This document shows, piece by piece, positions 10,879 through 22,310 of a stretch of 64,000 nucleotides of DNA. Both the position numbers and the translations under genes were made by a program. Every line of letters starts with the position of its first letter. Position 1 is the first letter of the stretch. The stretch covers positions 87,964,244-88,028,243 of the forward strand of contig CM024763.1 in NCBI GenBank assembly GCA_014218235.1, given 5' to 3'. This stretch comes from Colocasia esculenta (Eukaryota; Streptophyta; Magnoliopsida; Alismatales; Araceae). The notes beneath the pieces are model-generated. The model made no database searches. It was given only the letters and a program-made list of their open reading frames with translations, and had not been told where the DNA came from.

Positions 10879-13800
10879 TGTAAGGCCCTCGAATTTCCGT
10901 CGCATTATTTGTATTTGTGTGTGTATATTTGTGCTTGTGTATGTATGTACATATTACGTACGTATAATTAGTACAAGTACGTGTGCATGTGCTTATATAG
11001 ATGTAAATAATGCATGTATGAATGGTGATAGTATGGATACTCTACCTTATATATTGCATGTATGTATGCATGGTATGCATGGTTTTTTCTGCATATTTTA
11101 GACTTCTGGCCGAAGGCCACCTTAGCGTCAACCCCAGGCCGTTGAGGTAGTGTCAGCGTCCAGACATGGACGCCAACACTAATCCGGCGTCCAGCGATAT
11201 GGACGCCAATCTCTCTGGCCTGCATGCGTAGCAGAGCTGCAAGCTTCTGAAACAAGAAAGCCAGCCATTGGGGGCTGTCCCCAACGGCTCTGAAGGCTGT
11301 CAAGTCACCCTATGAGTGGGAGAAGGCTCTCCTTATGTCTGAACCCGAAATGGCCTCTCCCACTCCTCTCTTCACCCTTGCAAGAGGAGAAAAGAGAAAA
11401 GAAAAACCCTAGAGAGAAATTGAGAAAAACCCACTTTGAAAACCAAAATCCCTCAACCTGAAGACTGTCCGGAGATCTGCTGCTTCAAGGAGGTTGCTGG
11501 ATCGACGAGGAAGCCTCCCCGACCTTGGAAGGCCCTGGAGCTCGCTCAGGAACCCGGAGTCAAGCATTCTAGGAGCTTCTTGGGACAGCCCAAGGAGAGC
11601 TTCACCGAGCCTAGATCCCTTGGTGCAATTTTTAAAAGGCAAGTGACCTATCCATGATGATCCCGTATGTGTCTAGGTCGTTTCTATTATTTTTATGGAT
11701 TTTTCCTCGAGTTTTAGACCCTCCCATTCACCCAAGTTTGAGAGCTCGGGTCTGTGTTTCTGCACAGACCTGCATTGACGGCAAGGTCAATGGACGCCGA
11801 TATCATGCTTGGCGTCCATCGACCATGTCGCTGACCATGAGTCAGCGGCCAGAGACCGCCGCCAAGTTCCTCTGGACAGAACAGTGACCTGTTCTGCCTT
11901 CCTATACATTAATTTCGGTATGGTTTCCGTGATGAGGATATATGGTAACCCTATACTCTATGTACATTGTCAATTGTGGTGTGTGGATGAGTGTGATGTA
12001 ATGATGTGAATGTAGGAAATTTTATACCATGAATGTGTAAGCATGAAATGTTGAAATTCTTGCCAATCCATGTTTCATGACTAGGATTAGTCTGAATGCC
12101 TTAGTTTTGTCAGAGCATGAAGATTTGTAGATCAGTATATGTATTCTCAATTTTGATAATTTGTCCATGCTTATATAAATTGCCAATAAATTCGGTTCGG
12201 TAAATAGAAAGACATGCAAGAATGGTTTGTGGTGATCGATTTGTGATTGTATGATTTAGGATAGTTCTGTATTCTCAGATCATGTATATGATAGTAATCT
12301 CTATTAAAACAGCAAGTGGCAAAATCGCATGATATGTTAAACCCCATGTTAACTTAAGTTGTGAATAGCATGCTAAATAGGTGTTTTATTTACTGTAAAT
12401 TTTATTTAGCTCATAAAAATCTTAAAAATCGATTGTATGATCTAGAACCCGAAAATAGCATGTGGTTAAAATTTCAGGTCATTTGGACCAGTATATAAGA
12501 AGTTATGTATTTTCCATGTGAAATTAGTAATCTACGTATGATATCGTAATGTGATTAGATAGTGCTTAAATCTAACTTGAATGGTGATATTACTGTGTGT
12601 TAAGCTCCTGAAATCTGTAGTGCCATGTTAGGAAAACAGAGATGTGTGCATGTGAGTGAGAAAGTGAGTGAGATGAAAAGTGCTATGTGTAAAACCATGT
12701 GTAAATCGGTAAAATGTGTAATGTGTAACTGTGCCAATGTGACACTGCTTCCGTAGAGGGCAGTGGAGCTGTATCAGGGAAAAGTCCCCCTGAGAAAGTT
12801 CAGTGTGTAAGTGACCCTAAGGGCATTAGGGGGAAATCCTGGAGGTGGACAAGTACCACTAGTTAGGGTGGAGACTTGTTCTCCCGGTTTGCGCAGTCCA
12901 AGAGTCGCCATTGGAATGCCTAGATGGCGTCTATGTGTAATGTGATGTGTATATGTCCTTCTTTGGTGGTTTGGACTATGTGTCACAGCACCTAAAATGT
13001 GTAATGTGAAATGTCTAATGTGTATGTGTCCATGTGTAAGTGAACAATGTGAATGTGTATGTGCAAAGTGTAACCATGTGAAAGAGAAAACTTGTGTAAA
13101 GAAAATGTGAAATTCTAAATGTGAAAATATGTTGTTGAAATCCATGTGAGACAAATCTGAAACCATGTGAAATTAGTAAATTCATGTTGTTATTATCATG
13201 TATATGTGTGCAAAAATGCCTAGAATCCATGTTAGGGATAATTAATGAGCACGTGTGCAAATAGCATGATCGGTTATTCACATGATTTGTTTTAAGCGAT
13301 ATTGTAGCTCTCATGTATAGGTTTTCAGCCATTAAACCATGTGAAACCAGCAAGTTAAAGCATGTGAAAATGTCTATGTATGTGTTTAAAAATATGTAGG
13401 ATCCATGCTAGTCGTGTTTTCCTTTCATGTATGCACAATGTTCATGTGGGTAGCTCTCATGTCTCGGTTCTTTAAAGACAAAATTTCATGAGTAAATTGA
13501 ATAGAGAGCATGTGATAGGTAAAGTTTTATTCTTAGAAATCTGAAAGGATGATACATGTTTAAACTTGTAAAACTTTCATGATAGGTTGAAACCCCCGAA
13601 TGACTAGCATGCCATGTGTTGTAAATTTTGAATGTGCATGTAGGAACCCCTATGACTTATACGTGTATGTTATGAGTAGCGTTTCTTGCTGAGTCTTTGG
13701 ACTCACTCCTTGCTTCGGCGTACAGGTGTAGTTGGTGACGTGGCACCTTTGGAGGAGACAGTGGAGACGGACTCCGAGCGCGGAGATTAGCTAGTTTTGG

Positions 13801-14137
13801 AGCTTCTTTGTGATTTGTGTATTTCATAGTATGTACTTTGAACATTGTATTAGAATTATCATGAAAAAGAATGTATAAGTGTGGACATTATGTATTTTTA
13901 TTTCAGCAGTTTGAATTATGTGAACTTTAGTTCTTTATTGTTAATTGCAAACTTCATGTATGTTAAATGTGGATGATGAATGAATGGAGACAGTTGTCTT
14001 TTTACTTCCGCTACTCTGTTGTATATTCGCGTGTATCTCAGCTGTATGTATCGTTTCGGTAAATGACCCACTATGAGGACTCTTGCTATACCGACGTGGG
14101 TTGGTATAACCGTACCGGTATAATGAGGGCCGCCACA
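10879..14137 (+). repeat. Element D 5' LTR (3259 bp)
   Basis: It starts TGTAAGGCCCTCG and ends GGGCCGCCACA. Features visible inside are GGACGCC/GGCGTCC hairpins (11186-11207 and 11791-11818), a zone rich in ATGTGTAA/ATGTGAAA words (about 12985-13180), and a GAGTC...GACTC stem at 13691-13704 followed by CTTCGGCGTACAGG. At 3.26 kb it is unusually long; together the two LTRs make more than half of the element. I could not confidently place the TATA box or transcription start. Confidence 0.96.
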
Positions 14138-14142
14138 GAGAT

Positions 14143-14153
14143 TGGTATCAGAG
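14143..14153 (+). other. Primer binding site of element D
   Basis: TGGTATCAGAG matches the 3' end complement of initiator tRNA-Met. It starts 5 bases after the LTR end at 14137. Confidence 0.9.
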
Positions 14154-14532
14154 TGACCGGTTGAGATTGCACATGAATATACCTAAGTCATCATCCCCAT
14201 TGCATGCTAAGTATGTCCACATGTGTAGAAAACACTAATAAGAAGTGAAAGATAGATAAGAAACTGGTTAGAAAACTTAGTAACCTAGCCCTAATGGTGG
14301 CTGAAATTTTATTACAGCCATGGCTTCGAGAGGTAGGCGTGGTGGAGCGTCGGCCCGTGAGAACGAGCCGCGACGTGATGTTCTGGCGGAGCAATAGGCC
14401 CCGGCACTGCGAGGCCCTGTACTTCACCCACCACCGCCTGTGGACTACGGAGTATTCATGCAAGGTCTGGTGCAAGCCATGCAGACGCAGGCTCATACCC
14501 AGGCAACACTCCAGGCCCAGTTGGAGGCCCAG

Positions 14533-14614
14533 GTAGAATAATGAAACAACTAGTAGTTTGCTATTTAAATTGCATGATATTGTGTTTATTGTGTATTGTT
14601 ATTGTTTAATGTAG
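14533..14614 (+). other. Putative gag intron 1 of element D
   Basis: This is an 82 bp AT-rich gap, exon...GCCCAG then GTAGAAT, ending TTTAATGTAG then CAGGCT. It falls exactly between codons, so removing it keeps the frame; reading through meets a stop within three codons. An 84 bp homologue is at the same place in element A. Confidence 0.72.
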
Positions 14615-14809
14615 CAGGCTCAGGCACCAGCTCAGGACCATGGTGGACCATCCATCATGGAGCGATTCAAGAGGATGACCCCACCCTCTTTTAAGGGGGA
14701 GAGTGATCCACTAATGGCAGAAAGCTGGTTAAGGGAGACAGAGAAAATCCTCCGAGCTATCAGGTGCCCTGATGAGGATAAGGTGACTTTAGCCACCTAC
14801 ATGCTACAG

Positions 14810-14888
14810 GTAGACTTTTAATTTTGTATGCTTGTATGTTCTGTTTAATTTAGAATTGTTAGTTGGGACTTATGAAGGTGTATTACAG
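14810..14888 (+). other. Putative gag intron 2 of element D
   Basis: This 79 bp gap has CTACAG then GTAGAC at the donor and GTATTACAG then GAGAGA at the acceptor. It splits the conserved gag motif YMLQ/ERADVWW in phase 0; related Gypsy gags normally have this motif contiguous. A part of the gap is open in frame (from 14832), but the whole is not. Confidence 0.72.
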
Positions 14889-15554
14889 GAGAGAGCTGAT
14901 GTATGGTGGCCCTCCCTACTTCGTACACGCTTTGAGGACGGAGCAGTAGACGTGACGTGGGACGCGTTCGTGAGGCTCTTTCGAGCCAAGTTCGTCCCAG
15001 AGCATATCCAGGACAGAATGGAGCAGGCATTTCTATCCCTGACGCAAGGCTCCATGACCGTGCTGGAATACGAGGCAAGTTTTTCTGAACTTTCTAAATA
15101 TGCACCGCATATCGTAGAGGATGAGCGCAGGAAGACCAAGAAGTTCGTGATGGGACTCAAGCCATCACTGCGGACGAGACTCGTGGCGTTTGACCACCGC
15201 ACGCTAGACGAGGCCCTCAGTGCTGCCTGCAGGCAGGAGGGAGAAATGGAACAATATCTGGAGGAGAAGAAGGCTTCGCAGAAGAGGCCGACAGCGACAT
15301 TCCAGCGGCAGGATAAGAAGAAAATGGTGTACCAGACACCGCAGAAACCAATGGCAGCCAGCAACTCTCAGGTACCTTCTGTACGTTCCCCCGGTGCGAA
15401 GAAAGAGTGTCCCCATTGTGGGAAGACACATGGTGGGTCCGAGTGTTGGTTAGTAGCGGGTAGATGCTTGAAGTGTGGGAGCAGCGACCACAAGATTAAA
15501 GATGCCCAAGACTTCGGCAAGGAGCTCAGCGTGGAACGCCAGCACCAGCAGTAG

Positions 15555-16237
15555 CGGCAGCCGCGCCAGCTACAGGAAGACCAGGAAGGCCTCGAGCCCC
15601 AGCTCGAGTGTTTGCTTTAGCTCGCGAGGACGCCGAGCAGGCGGAGCATGTCACCGAAGGTACGGTTTTGCTTTTCGGTGTGCACGCTCGGGTTTTGTTT
15701 GATACGGGTGCTACTCACTCGTTCATTTCCAGCGGTTCGCTAGGCAGTTAGCCCTAGAGCCAGCATAGAGTCTGAGGAGTTAGAGGTCCCTTTGTCTGTG
15801 CACACCCCTGGGTACGGTATCGACTAGGAAGTGCATTCCGTCGTTACCTGTGTGCATTGAGATAGAGTCCAAGATGGGTGTTTCTTCTTGCTAAAGATGA
15901 AGGACTATGATGTTATTCTTGGTCTGGATTGGCTAGAGGAGCACTATGCGTTAGTGGATTATCGTCGGAAGAGGATTGTTTTCCGCATTCCTGGTGAGGA
16001 CGAGTTCTCTCATCCCTTGCCAAAGAACTTAGCAGGAAAGTTAGTTATCTCTGCCATGAAGGCGATGCGCATGGTGAACAAGGGTTGTGACGCATTTCTT
16101 GCCAGCGTTATGCTAGTACCCGATGCTGGTTCGTCACTGACTCTTGCAGAGATCGATGTGGTGCAGGACTTTCCAGATGTCTTTCCCGATGACTTGTCTG
16201 GATTGCCACCGGATAGAGAGTAGAGTTCTCTATAGAG
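15555..16237 (+). pseudogene. Element D protease region (frameshifted)
   Basis: This is the aspartic protease domain of the polyprotein. The D-T-G codons are at 15701-15709 in the context LFDTGATHSF. The DYDVILGLDWLEEHYAL block follows at about 15903-15950. Compared with element A, bases are missing near 15729, near 15862 and near 16214, so the domain is spread over several frames. The region ends in the linker that leads to RT. Confidence 0.85.
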
Positions 16238-17085
16238 TTGCTTCCAGGCACCTCTCCTATCTCGAAGGCCCCATATAGGATGGCACCTGCAGAATTAGCC
16301 GAGTTGAGGAAGCAATTGCAAGAATTACTTGATAAGGGATTTATTCGCCCTAGTGTTTCCCCTTGGGGCGCACCTGTATTATTCGTCAAGAAGAAAAACG
16401 GGTCACTTCGGTTGTGCATCGATTATAGGAAGTTGAACCAAGTGACTGTGAAGAACAGGTATCCCTTACCTCGGATTGATGATCTGTTTGACCAGTTGCA
16501 GGATGCATCAGTCTTTTCTAAGATTGACTTGCGATCTGGTTATCATCAGCTGCGGATTAAGAGTGAGGATGTGTCCAAGACGGCATTTAGATCCCGTTAT
16601 GGACATTATGAGTTTTTGGTCCTTCCTTTCGGATTGACCAACGCCCTTGCAGCATTCATGGATCTCATGAACCAGGTGTTTAGTCCGTATTTAGATAGCT
16701 TTGTTGTTGTGTTTATTGATGACGTGTGGTTGGTCTATCTCCGGATGAGGCCACACATCGTCAGCATTTGAGGTTAGTCTTAGAGGTTCTCCGTGAGCAC
16801 AAGCTGTATGCGAAGTACAGCAAGTGCGAGTTCTGGTTGCGCGAGGTTCACTTTCTCGGCACGTCATCTCCGCGCTGGTGTTGCAGTTGATCCAGCAAAG
16901 GTCCAGGCAGTTATGGATTGGGAGATTCCCCAGACTCCCTCGGAGATTCGTAGTTTCATTGGGTTAGCTGGTTATTATCGGCGATTCATTGAGGGTTTCT
17001 CATCCATCGCCGCCCCTTTGACAAAGCTGACCCGAAAGGTGAAAAGTTCGTATGGTCTGAGGCATGTGAGCGTAGCTTTCAGCTA
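16238..17085 (+). pseudogene. Element D reverse transcriptase (frameshifted)
   Basis: This is the RT domain, with VLFVKKKNGSLRLCIDYRKL, NRYPLPRIDDLFDQL and KIDLRSGYHQLRI, then F-I-D-D (the YxDD equivalent) at 16712-16723. An extra base directly after FIDD shifts the frame, so the thumb region (RFIEGFSSIAAPLTKLT at about 16981-17030) is read in another frame. At least one more indel lies near 16860 (HVISA block). The 177-residue open part covers fingers and palm only. Homologous to the RT of element A at 1-808. Confidence 0.92.
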
Positions 17086-17652
17086 TTGAAGGCTAAGCTT
17101 ACTTCTGCTCCGGTATTGGTATTGCCTAGTGGCCTAGAGGGCTTTGCCATTTATACGGATGCATCTCAGATTGGTTTAGGCTGTGTACTCATGCAGCGAG
17201 AGAGGGTAGTGGCTTATGCTTCTCGTCAGTTGAAGGAGCATGAGAGGAACTATCCGACTCATGATTTGGAGCTCGCAGCTGTGGTTCATGCACTAAAGAT
17301 CTGGAGGCACTATCTTTATGGTGTCAGATTTGAGGTGTTTACCGACCACAAGAGCTTGAAGTATCTTTTCTCCCAAAAGGAATTAAACCTGAGGCAGAGG
17401 AGATGGATTGAGTTCTTGAAGGACTATGACTTCGACCTTCAGTATCATCCTGGAAAGGCGAACGTCGTAGCAGATGCTCTTAGTAGAAAGAGGTCTTCGC
17501 TCCAGCAGGATTGGAAGATGTTGGAGGATGCAGCGTGCTCTATGACCGAGTTAGAGCCATCGCTGTGTCAGGCTTTTGTAGCTCAGCTATCCCTTAGATC
17601 CTCAGTCTTGGATGAGGTGATTGAGCAGCAGAAAGCCACCCTAGATTGTTAG
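17086..17652 (+). pseudogene. Element D RNase H domain
   Basis: This is the RNase H part of pol (RT-associated, Gypsy type), with FAIYTDASQIGLGCVLMQ, the ARQLKEHERNYPTHDLELAA block, FTDHKSLKYLF and WIEFLKDYDF, ending in YHPGKANVVADALSRK. The catalytic Asp and Glu contexts look intact. It is open for 188 codons and ends with a stop at 17650-17652 just before the integrase zinc-finger region, which continues in another frame. Confidence 0.92.
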
Positions 17653-18626
17653 AGTTAGTGGGTAAGGCGGGCATTGCTCGTGATGAGGACGGTGTGATTA
17701 GATTTCAGCACCGTGTTTGTGTCCCTGATGTAGTAGATGTCCGTGAGCATGTGTTAGCGGAGGCTCATAGATCGCGATTCTCTATACATCCGGGTAACAC
17801 TAAGATGTATCAAGACCTGAAGAGATCATTTTGGTGGTCCGGCATGAAGAAGAATGTTGCGGATTATGTGTCTAGATGTCTAGTATGTCAGCAAGTGAAA
17901 GCCGAGCGGCAGCGACCATCCGGCCTTATGCAGAGGATATCCCAGTGTGGAAGTGGGAAGCTGTCACTATGGACTTCGTCGGGTTTGCCTCGATCTAGAA
18001 GGGGCAATGACTCGATTTGGGTAGTTGTAGATAGATTCTCGAAGACTGCTCATTTCTTGCCTATAAAGAAGAAGCAGTCAGTAGAGAGTTTAGCTAGATT
18101 GTATGTTAGCGGTATCATTAGATTGCATGGTGTGCCGAAGTCGATCATTTCGGATCGAGATCCGAGATTTACTTCGAGATTGTGGAAGGGTCTTCAGGAT
18201 GCGTTAGGTTCAGAGCTTAAGCTCAGTTCGGCGTTTCATCCCCAGACCGACGGACAGTCCGAGAGGACTATCCAGACGCTCGAGGATATGTTGAGAGCGT
18301 GTGTTATGGATTGGAAGGATGATTGGGAGCGTCATTTACCTCTCGTGGAGTTCGCATACAACAACAGCTTTCATGCTAGTATTGGTATGGCTCCATTCGA
18401 AGCGTTGTATGGTAGGCCCTGTAGATCTCCTTTATGTTGGGAGGAGACTGGTGATAGGCAGTTGATCGGACCGGAGTTAGTTCAGGAAACTTCGGATAAG
18501 ATCCAGCTTATCTGGAAAAGGCTTATTGCGGCACAGGATAGGCAGAAGAGTTATGCCGACAACAGAAGGAAGGATTTGGAGTTCGAAGTTGGCGATCATG
18601 TCTTCTTGAAGATATCGCCTACTTGA
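17646..18626 (+). pseudogene. Element D integrase
   Basis: This is integrase with the N-terminal HHCC finger (EAHRSRFSIHPGNTKMYQDL ... CLVCQQVKAE at about 17760-17910) and the DDE core. The first catalytic Asp belongs to the motif near 17960 that is out of frame here, because the bases around the VWKWE block read SGKLSLWTSSGLP. The second Asp context is SIISDRDPRFTS and the Glu context is TDGQSERTIQTLEDML. AYNNSFHASIGMAPFEALYG is the usual Gypsy core block. A stop at 18624-18626 separates it from the chromodomain region. It would insert the element DNA into the genome if whole. Confidence 0.92.
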
Positions 18627-19007
18627 GGTGTTGTCAGATTTGGCAGGCATAGCAAGCTAAGCCCTAGATTCATTGGCCCATATGAGATTCTTAGACGTTT
18701 GGACAGCGTGGCATATGAGCTAGCTTTACCCCCAGCTTTGGCTAGCGATCACCCGGTATTCCACGTATCTATGCTTAAGAAGTATGTCCGAGATCCGTCT
18801 CATGTGATTAGTCATGAGCCAGTGGAGATCCAGCCAGATCTTTCGTATGTCGAGCAACCAGTAGCCATTCTTGACCGGAAGGTTCAGCATCTCTAGAACA
18901 AGAGTATCGCGTCAGTGAAAGTTCTATGACGGAACTTCTCACGCGAGGAGGCTACTTGGGAGCTTGAGGATGCGAGGAAGAAGAAGTATCCCCTTTTGTT
19001 TGAGTAG
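18627..19007 (+). pseudogene. Element D integrase C-terminus with chromodomain
   Basis: This is the tail of the polyprotein. It has the GPYEI...VAYELALPP module and HPVFHVSMLKKYV, then a chromodomain ending EEATWELEDARKKKYPLLFE with a stop at 19005-19007. In-frame stops lie at about 18894 (after VQHL) and about 18930 (where Trp is expected before RNF). In chromoviruses this domain recognises modified histone H3 and steers integration into heterochromatin. That fits the repeated self-nesting seen here, but the link is inference. Confidence 0.88.
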
Positions 19008-19037
19008 TGTCGTTCTAACTTCGAGGACGAAGTTTCT

Positions 19038-19052
19038 TTAAGGGGGAGAGGG
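19038..19052 (+). other. Polypurine tract of element D
   Basis: A purine run (AAGGGGGAGAGGG with two leading T) directly precedes the 3' LTR start at 19053. This is the expected priming site for plus-strand synthesis. Confidence 0.85.
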
Positions 19053-22000
19053 TGTAAGGCCCTCGAATTTCCGTCGCATTATTTGTATTTGTGTGTGTAT
19101 ATTTGTGCTTGTGTATGTATGTACATATTTACGTACGTATTAATTAGTACAAGTACGTGTGCATGTGCTTATATTAGATGTAAATAATGCATGTATTGAA
19201 TGGTGATAGTATGGATACTCTACCTTATACATATTGCATGTATGTATGCATGGTATGCATGGTTTTCTGCATATTTTAGACTTCTGGCCGAAGGCCACCT
19301 TGGCGTCAACCCCAGGCCGTTGAGGTAGTGTCAGCGTCCAGACATGGATGCCAACACTAATCCGGGCGTCCAGCGATATGGACGCCAATCTCTCTGGCCT
19401 GCATGCGCAGCAGAGCTGCAAGCTTCTGAAACAAGAAAGCCAGCCATTGGGGGGCTGTCCCTAATGGCTCTGAAGGCTGTCAAGTCACCCTGAGTGGGAG
19501 AAAGGCTCTCCTTATGTCTGAACCCGAAATGGCCTCTTCCCACTCCTCTCTTCACCCTTGCAAGAGGAGAAAAGAGAGAAGAAAAACCCTAGAGAGAAAC
19601 TGAGAAAACCCCACTTTGGAAACCAGAAATCCCTCAACCTCAAGACTGTTCCGGAGATCTGCTGCTTCAAGGAGTTGCTGGATCGACGAGGAAGGCCTCC
19701 CCGACCTTGGAAGGCCCTGGAGCTCGCTCAGGAACCCGGAGTCAGCATTCTAGGAGCTTCTTGGGACAGCCCAAGGAGAGCTTCACCGAGCCCTAGATCC
19801 CTTGGTGCAATTTTTAAAAGGCAAGTGACCTATCCATGATGTTCCCGTATGTGTCTAGGTCGTTTCTATTATTTTTATGGATTTTTCCTCGAGTCCTAGA
19901 CCCTCCCATTCACCCAAGTTTGAGAGCTCAGGTCTGCGTTTCTGCACAGACCTGCATTGACGGCAAGGTCAATGGACGCCGATATCATGCTTGGCGTCCA
20001 TCGACCATGTCGCTGACCATGAGTCAGCGGCCAGAGACCGCCGCCAAGTTCCTCTGGACAGAACAGTGACCTGTTCTGCCCTTCCTATACACTAATTTCG
20101 GTATGGTTCCGTGATGAGGATATATGGTAACCCTATACTCTATGTACATTGTCAATTGTGGTGTGTGGATGAGTGTGATGTATGATGGTGAATGTAGGAA
20201 ATTTATACCATGAATGTGTAAGCATGAAATGTTGAAATTCTTGCCAATCCATGTTTCATGACTAGGATTAGTCTGAATGCCTTATTTTGTCAGAGCATGA
20301 AGATTTGTAGATCAGTATATGTATTCTCAATTTTGATAATTTGTCCATGCTGTATAAATTGCCAATAAATTCGGTTCGGTAAATAGAAAGACATGCAAGA
20401 ATGGTTTGTGGTGATCGATTTGTGATTGTATGATTTAGGACAGTTCTGTATTCTCAGATCATGTATATGTATAATCTCTGTTAAAACAGCAAGTGGCAAA
20501 ATCGCATGATATGTTAAACCCCATGTTAACTTAAGTTGTGAATAGCATGCTAAATAGGTGTTTTATTTACTGTAAATTCCATTTAGCTCAGAAAAATCTA
20601 AAACTTGAGTGTATGATCTAGAACCCGAAAATAGCATGTGGTTAAAATTTCAGGTCATTGGACCAGTATATAAGAAGTTATGTATTTTCCATGTGAAATT
20701 AGTAATCTACGTATGATATCGTAATGTGATTAGATAGTGCTTAATCTAACTTGAATGGTGATATTACTGTGTGTTAAGCTCCTGAAATCTGTAGTGCCAT
20801 GTTAGGAAAACAGAGATGTGCATGTGAGTGAGAAAGTGAGTGAGATGAAAAGTGCTATGTGTAAAACCATGTGTAAATCGGTAAAATGTGTAATGTAACT
20901 GTGCCAATGTGACACTGCTTCCGTAGAGGGCAGTGGAGCTGTATCAGGGAAAAGTCCCCCTGAGAAAGTTCAGTGTGTAAGTGACCCTAAGGGCATTAGG
21001 GGGAAATCCTGGAGGTGGACAAGTACCACTAGTTAGGGTGGAGACTTGTTCTCCCGGTCTGCGCAGTCCAAGAGTCGCCATTGGAATGCCTAGATGGCGT
21101 CTATGTGTAATGTGATGTGTATATGTCCTTCTTTGGTGGTTTGGACTATGTGTCACGGCACCTAAAATGTGTAATGTGAAAGTAATGTGTATGTTTCCAT
21201 GTGTAAATGTGTAAGTGAACAATGTGAATGTGTATGTGCAAAGTGTAACCATGTGAAAGAGAAAACTTGTGTAAAGAAAATGTGAAATTCTAAATGTGAA
21301 AATATGTTGTTGAAATCCATGTGAGACAAATCTGAAACCATGTGAAATCAGTAAATTCATGTTGTTATTATCATGTGTATGTGTGCAAAAATGCCTAGAA
21401 TCCATGTTAGGGATAATTAATGAGCACGTGTGCAAATAGCATGATCGGTTATTCACATGATTTGTTTTAAGCGATATTGTAGCTCTCATGTATAGGTTTT
21501 CAGCCATTAAACCATGTGAAACCAGAAACTTAAAGCATGTGAAAATATCTATGTATGTGTTTAAAAACATGTAGGATCCATGCTAGTCGTGTTTTCCTTT
21601 CATGTATACACAATGTTCATGTGGGTAGCTCTCATGTCTCGGTTCTTTAAAGACAAAATTTCATGAGTAAATTGAATAGAGAGCATGTGATAGGTAAAGT
21701 TTTATTCTTAGAAATCTGAAAACATGATCCATGTATAAACTTGTAAAACTTTCATGATAGGTTGAAACCCCCGAATGACTAGCATGCCATATGTTGTAAA
21801 TTTTGAATGTGCATGTAGGAACCCCTCTGACTTATACGTGTATGTTTGAGTAGCGTTTCTTGCTGAGTCTTTGGACTCACTCCTTGCTTCGGCGTACAGG
21901 TGTAGTTGGTGACGTGGCACCTTTGGAGGAGACAGTGGAGACGGACTCCGAGCGCGGAGATTAGCTAGTTTTGGAGCTTCTTTGTGCTTTGTGTATTTCA

Positions 22001-22310
22001 TAGTATGTACTTTGAACATTGTATTAGAATTATCATGAAAAAGAATGTATAAGTGTGGACATTATGTATTTTTATTTCAGCAGTTTAAATTATGTGACCT
22101 TTAGTTCTTTTTTGTTAATTGCAAACTTCATGTATGTTAAATGTGGATGATGAATGAATGGAGATAGTTGTCTTTTTACTTCCACTACTCTGTTGTATAT
22201 TCGCGTGTATCTCAGCTGTATGTATCGTTTGGGTAAATGTCCCACTGTGAGGACTCTTGCTATACCGACGTGGGTTGGTATAACCGTACCGGTATAATGA
22301 GGCCGCCACA
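19053..22310 (+). repeat. Element D 3' LTR (3258 bp)
   Basis: It starts TGTAAGGCCCTCG and ends GAGGCCGCCACA, directly followed by the duplicated TACTG (22311-22315). It is nearly identical to the 5' LTR. Visible differences include single-base gains or losses and a small rearranged stretch in the ATGTG-word zone near 21180-21215. It carries the same hairpins and the GAGTC...GACTC stem (21865-21878). Confidence 0.96.

Larger units (their letters stand above)
14320..15554 (+). pseudogene. Element D gag (three exons, broken)
   Basis: This is the capsid/nucleocapsid precursor gene. The ATG at 14320 is the same start as in element A (MASRGRRGG). Exon 1 is 71 codons (14320-14532) but has a CAG-to-TAG type stop around codon 26. 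Exon 2 is 65 codons (14615-14809) and includes PPSFKGE. Exon 3 starts at 14889 with ERADVWW and carries the gag core (FRAKFVPEHIQ, LSKYAPHIVEDE) and the knuckles CPHCGKTHGGSEC and CLKCGSSDHKIKD. One base is missing at the last knuckle (about 15507), so the final Cys-Pro and the fusion to protease are lost and the frame ends at 15554. Both intron gaps are phase 0 and retained relative to element A. Confidence 0.88.
10879..22310 (+). mobile_element. Element D: complete Ty3/Gypsy chromovirus, Tekay/Del type
   Basis: This is an 11,432 bp LTR retrotransposon with both LTRs, PBS, gag, protease, RT, RNase H, integrase, chromodomain and polypurine tract in the standard Gypsy order. The target site duplication TACTG is exact on both sides. 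Lineage evidence is the C-terminal block with HPVFHVSMLKKYV and the EEATWE chromodomain motif, the tRNA-Met primer site and long LTRs. The two LTRs are very similar, and many of the visible differences are single-base insertions or deletions, so this is probably the youngest insertion of the nest. The coding region is nonetheless broken many times by stops and one-base indels, so it is not autonomous as assembled. Confidence 0.96.

Noticed and set aside
20944..21570. 208-codon minus-strand open frame in the 3' LTR of D (with shorter counterparts in the 5' LTR)
   Set aside because: It runs through the ATGTG-word zone, whose complement has no stops in some frames. It is His/Thr/Phe-rich low complexity, broken in the other LTR copies and matches no family.
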